Positions 61,401 through 64,000 of a stretch of DNA of 64,000 nucleotides are shown one piece after another (position 1 is the first letter of the stretch; each line of letters begins with the position of its first letter). Position numbers and translations under genes: made by a program. The notes beneath the pieces are model-generated. The model searched no databases. It was not told the origin of the DNA and was given only the letters and a program-made list of their open reading frames with translations. This DNA comes from Polyodon spathula. Lineage: Eukaryota > Chordata > Actinopteri > Acipenseriformes > Polyodontidae. Location of the stretch: positions 10,507,794 through 10,571,793 of the forward strand of contig NC_054536.1 of assembly GCF_017654505.1 (NCBI RefSeq), given 5' to 3'.

Positions 61401-62990
61401 AGTGCACACTTGGGGGCATGTCTGGTCTATTGAAGGTAAGGATGTTGATGATGCTGGGGTGCTAGTATATCCACATTTCAGTATCAAGGGGCAATTACTG
61501 TATAGGGTAAATGTAACTGCGGGCACAAGACAGCCTGTAACACAATTATCGGTTCCCCCGTCTTGTCGGACTGAGGTCAACGTGTACTCTATGCCTTGGG
61601 TCGATAGACAGACTGGGAAAGGCAAAGTTTATCTCGATCCTGGACCTGACAAAGGGATACTGGCAGATCCCCTTAACCAGTAGTCCTAGAGAAAAAACCG
61701 CATCTTCAACCACAATGTTGCATTTCAAAACCATGCCGTTTAGGCTACATGGTGCGTCCGCTGTCTTTCAGAGATTGATGGACCAGGTTTTACGTCCACA
61801 TCATGAATATACAGCAGCGTATATTGATGACACTATGTAACACAATTTTTGTTCCTGGGTAGTAAGTACTCAGTACTCAAAAGTATAGAAAATGGCTATT
61901 ATTCCCCACAAACTTTGCTTTTGTGACCAGTATTTACAGTATAATTGTAAATCTCGAAAAACTACTCACTTCTAAATCTTTTGTAATCATCTTTGTATTA
62001 CTTTAGTATAAATACATATTAATTTGGATTCATATGTTGTTTTTTTCTGACTTTATGTGAACGAAAAGACACACATTTGCCCATTTTCCCATTGGAAATA
62101 GTGATATTTTGAAATATCACTGTCCTGGTCACAAAATAATAGCCATTTTCTATACTTTTGAGGCATAAACAATTAGGAAATAACACTTACTACCCAGGAA
62201 AATTATTATTTTTTTTTTTGTTCAACAGTGTGATGTGGTTATCCACAGCTCCACCTGGCAAGAGCATTTAGCTAGGATTACAACCGTCCTTCAGTCTCTA
62301 AGGGCAGCCCGGCTAACAGCCAACTTGAGAAAATGTGCATTTGCCAAAACAGAGACACAATTTGGGATTTTTAATGGGAAATGGAAGGGTGAGACTTTGA
62401 TCAACGCGGCGATCCCCAAGACCAAGACTCTGGTGAGATCACTACGGGGATTAGCCGGTTAATCCTGCTGCTTTAACCCTGGGTATGCCACAGTGGTTAA
62501 CCCTTTAGTCAAACTCATCAAAAAGAGTGCTCCAAATTTGATTAAATGGTCATCTGAATGTCAGCGGGCGTTTGATACTATTAAGCATAAACTGTGCCAG
62601 GCCCCCACTCTTATCACACTTGATTTCACCAAGAGATTCATCCTCCACACCAATGTATCGATATGAGTTTGGGTGCAGTCTGTCCCAAAAGTTGGGTAGA
62701 GTAGAACACCCGATACTGTATCTCAGTAAAAAAACGCAAATCGGGAGCACAATTACTCCATAGTCGAAAATGAGTGTTTGGTCATTAAATGGGCTACTCA
62801 CTCTTTATCATACCACCTGCTGGGGCATTCATTTGGTCTTGTCAAGGACCACGCCCCACTCAAGTAGTTAAGCACAATGAAGGATAGCAATACCTGGATA
62901 ATTTGGTGGTATCTGGCATTGCAACCCTTCGTGTACCATATGGCACACCATGCGGGGAAAGACCATCACAATGCAAATTATTTTTCCTGG
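61401..62990 (+). pseudogene. Ty3/gypsy pol remnant (IN lead, RT, RNase H)
   Basis: Order on the plus strand: an integrase lead-like piece (FSIKGQLLYRVN, TQLSVPPSCR), then RT VYSMPWVDR, ISILDLTKGYWQIPL, MPFRLHGASAVFQRLMDQV and YIDD, the latter split by a MITE at 61831. RT resumes VVIHSSTWQEHLARI and LTANLRKCAFAKTETQ. RNase H then shows NPLVKLIKKSAPNLI, WSSECQRAFDTIKHKL, NECLVIKWA, DHAPLK and HHAGKDHHNANYFS, and runs directly into a purine tract. Many stops and frameshifts; inactive. Integrase-like sequence is seen only upstream of RT. Confidence 0.75.
61831..62230. mobile_element. 400-bp foldback MITE inside gypsy RT
   Basis: Terminal repeats CACTATGTAACACAA and TTGTTCAACAGTG (inverted), with a 3-bp TGA on each side (61828-61830, 62231-62233). 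Inner arms also pair: CAAAAGTATAGAAAATGGCT against AGCCATTTTCTATACTTTTG, and CCTGGGTAGTAAGT against ACTTACTACCCAGG. Its removal restores the RT YIDDVVIH motif exactly. No coding capacity. The 3-bp duplication could suit a Harbinger-type element, but TGA is not the usual TWA. Confidence 0.85.
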
Positions 62991-63001
62991 GAGGGGGGAG
63001 T
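62988..63001 (+). other. Polypurine tract
   Basis: GGGAGGGGGGAG directly after the RNase H end and about 36 bases before the probable LTR start. Position fits the plus-strand primer of a Ty3/gypsy element. Confidence 0.5.
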
Positions 63002-63036
63002 AATGGGAAAGATAGATTCACTCTGAGTGGTGGGAT

Positions 63037-63819
63037 ATGTGACAGAAATATAATGAACCTTGGTTGTAAATCTCCCTCCCGACCTGTGAGGGCGTTAAGC
63101 CGTGAAAGTAGAGCACTTTGGACGGGCTGGCCTGACAGTTCTTTCCTAGGTTCGGAAAGCCGGTCACTCTGGAAGAAGGTGAGACTCTGTTGCAAGTATG
63201 TATTGACCTGGAAGGGAAACAACATAGCAGCTGCAGATTGGAGAGACAGCTGCACTCATTTACCAAGGGGTCGTGCACGACAGCATAAAAGGGGCCAGAG
63301 AATCACAGTCTACATCTCTTGGTTCGTACTTGAACTTGAAAGACTGTGAGAGACACAGTAACCACTGTTTAAAGAGAGAATATTCGTGAGTGCTTTGTTT
63401 GTTTGTGCTTGTTAGTAACTGTCTGTGCTTGTAAACCACCAGATGGCTAACACATATCTGGAGCTGTCGCCTTGGGCCAGCACAGAGCAGGAAGAACACT
63501 ACACCATAGTCACAAATAACCTGTTATCACCCACCATGAGCACTACTGCACGCACCTAGGACTGGTGATTGTGTTTTTAGTATTATTGTGGGGTGGATAA
63601 AGTGTTTATTGTTTGGGCTGAAACCTGTTGTTATTAATAGCTCCATGCATTACACATTGGTGTGCATTGCTGGGGCTTATTCTTTTGGTCACCAGACCCG
63701 GATTAAAAATATAAATAATTGCCCTTTTCCAAAACCAGATTACAGTTGTCTGTCTGTGATTATTCCTGCACTGCTCATGTCTCAAGTGTATCCTTGTGGC
63801 AAAGTGGCTGCTCTTCACA
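63037..63819 (+). mobile_element. Probable Ty3/gypsy 3' LTR
   Basis: Begins TGTGACAGAAATATAATG and may end CTCTTCACA, giving inverted TGTGA/TCACA ends. A CATAAAAGGGG box lies near 63283. It follows the pol remnant and polypurine tract. The right end is uncertain because it falls inside a hairpin, and the left LTR was not found. Confidence 0.45.
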
Positions 63820-63859
63820 ATCAGCAGCCACTTTAACACAAGGATACACTTGAGACATG
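63776..63859. repeat. Strong inverted repeat (hairpin)
   Basis: The left arm from CATGTCTCAAGTGTATCC to AAAGTGGCTGCT pairs with the right arm AGCAGCCACTTT to GGATACACTTGAGACATG: 37-base arms with two mismatches and a 10-base loop CTTCACAATC. Confidence 0.93.
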
Positions 63860-64000
63860 TACTTTAAAACAAAATGTAATTATTTTGAAAATAACTTTGC
63901 TAAGTACATGTTGCTAATACATACAGAATTTATTTTGAAGGGTACCCAGAAAATCTATTGGCTGCATGTTCAAAGCTAAAATGGATTATGTTTTATTTTA

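Overview
The window looks like vertebrate nuclear DNA, most likely from a ray-finned fish. It has small exons in large AT-rich introns, several Tc1-like DNA transposons, closely related CR1 LINEs with an 8-bp 3' tail repeat, Ty3/gypsy and solo LTR debris, and long dinucleotide microsatellites. The CR1 3' end and overall repeat style remind me of non-teleost fish such as sturgeon or paddlefish; that is an impression, not a computed result. No prokaryotic system, CRISPR array or rRNA/tRNA gene was seen.

Two host loci lie head-to-tail on the minus strand, in the order they have in human (RALYL then LRRCC1). (1) 40.1-55.0 kb: the 3' part of RALYL, an hnRNP-C/RALY-family RNA-binding protein gene. 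Six exons have intact reading frames, canonical splice sites and matching phases; the RRM exons would lie to the right of the window. (2) 0-30.5 kb: LRRCC1 (leucine-rich repeat and coiled-coil centrosomal protein). Seventeen exons can be placed, but the copy is broken: a CR1 LINE sits inside a coding exon, there are frameshifts in three exons, premature stops in three exons, and at least one LRR exon is missing where two Tc1 elements lie back to back. I read this as a decaying pseudogene, possibly a spare copy after genome duplication.

Mobile elements by region: 0.8-2.2 kb Tc1-like element with an open transposase frame but a lost catalytic Asp; 19.2-21.0 kb CR1 inside an LRRCC1 exon; 22.3-25.3 kb two broken Tc1-like elements; 26.1-30.1 kb near full-length CR1 with an esterase-bearing ORF1 and endonuclease/RT ORF2; 33.6 kb MITE; 35.7 kb Tc1 end remnant; 44.1 kb solo LTR; 51.3-52.8 kb Tc1-like element with long inverted repeats, sister to the first. 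From 55 to 64 kb is a nested repeat pile: a restriction-like-endonuclease non-LTR retroelement split by an internally deleted CR1 and by a solo LTR with a 5-bp target duplication, then a Ty3/gypsy pol remnant whose RT is split at its catalytic motif by a 400-bp MITE, then its LTR and a strong hairpin.

I did not find a new functional system. The most informative content is the layered decay of LRRCC1 beside a conserved RALYL, plus several transposon structures that are dateable by nesting.
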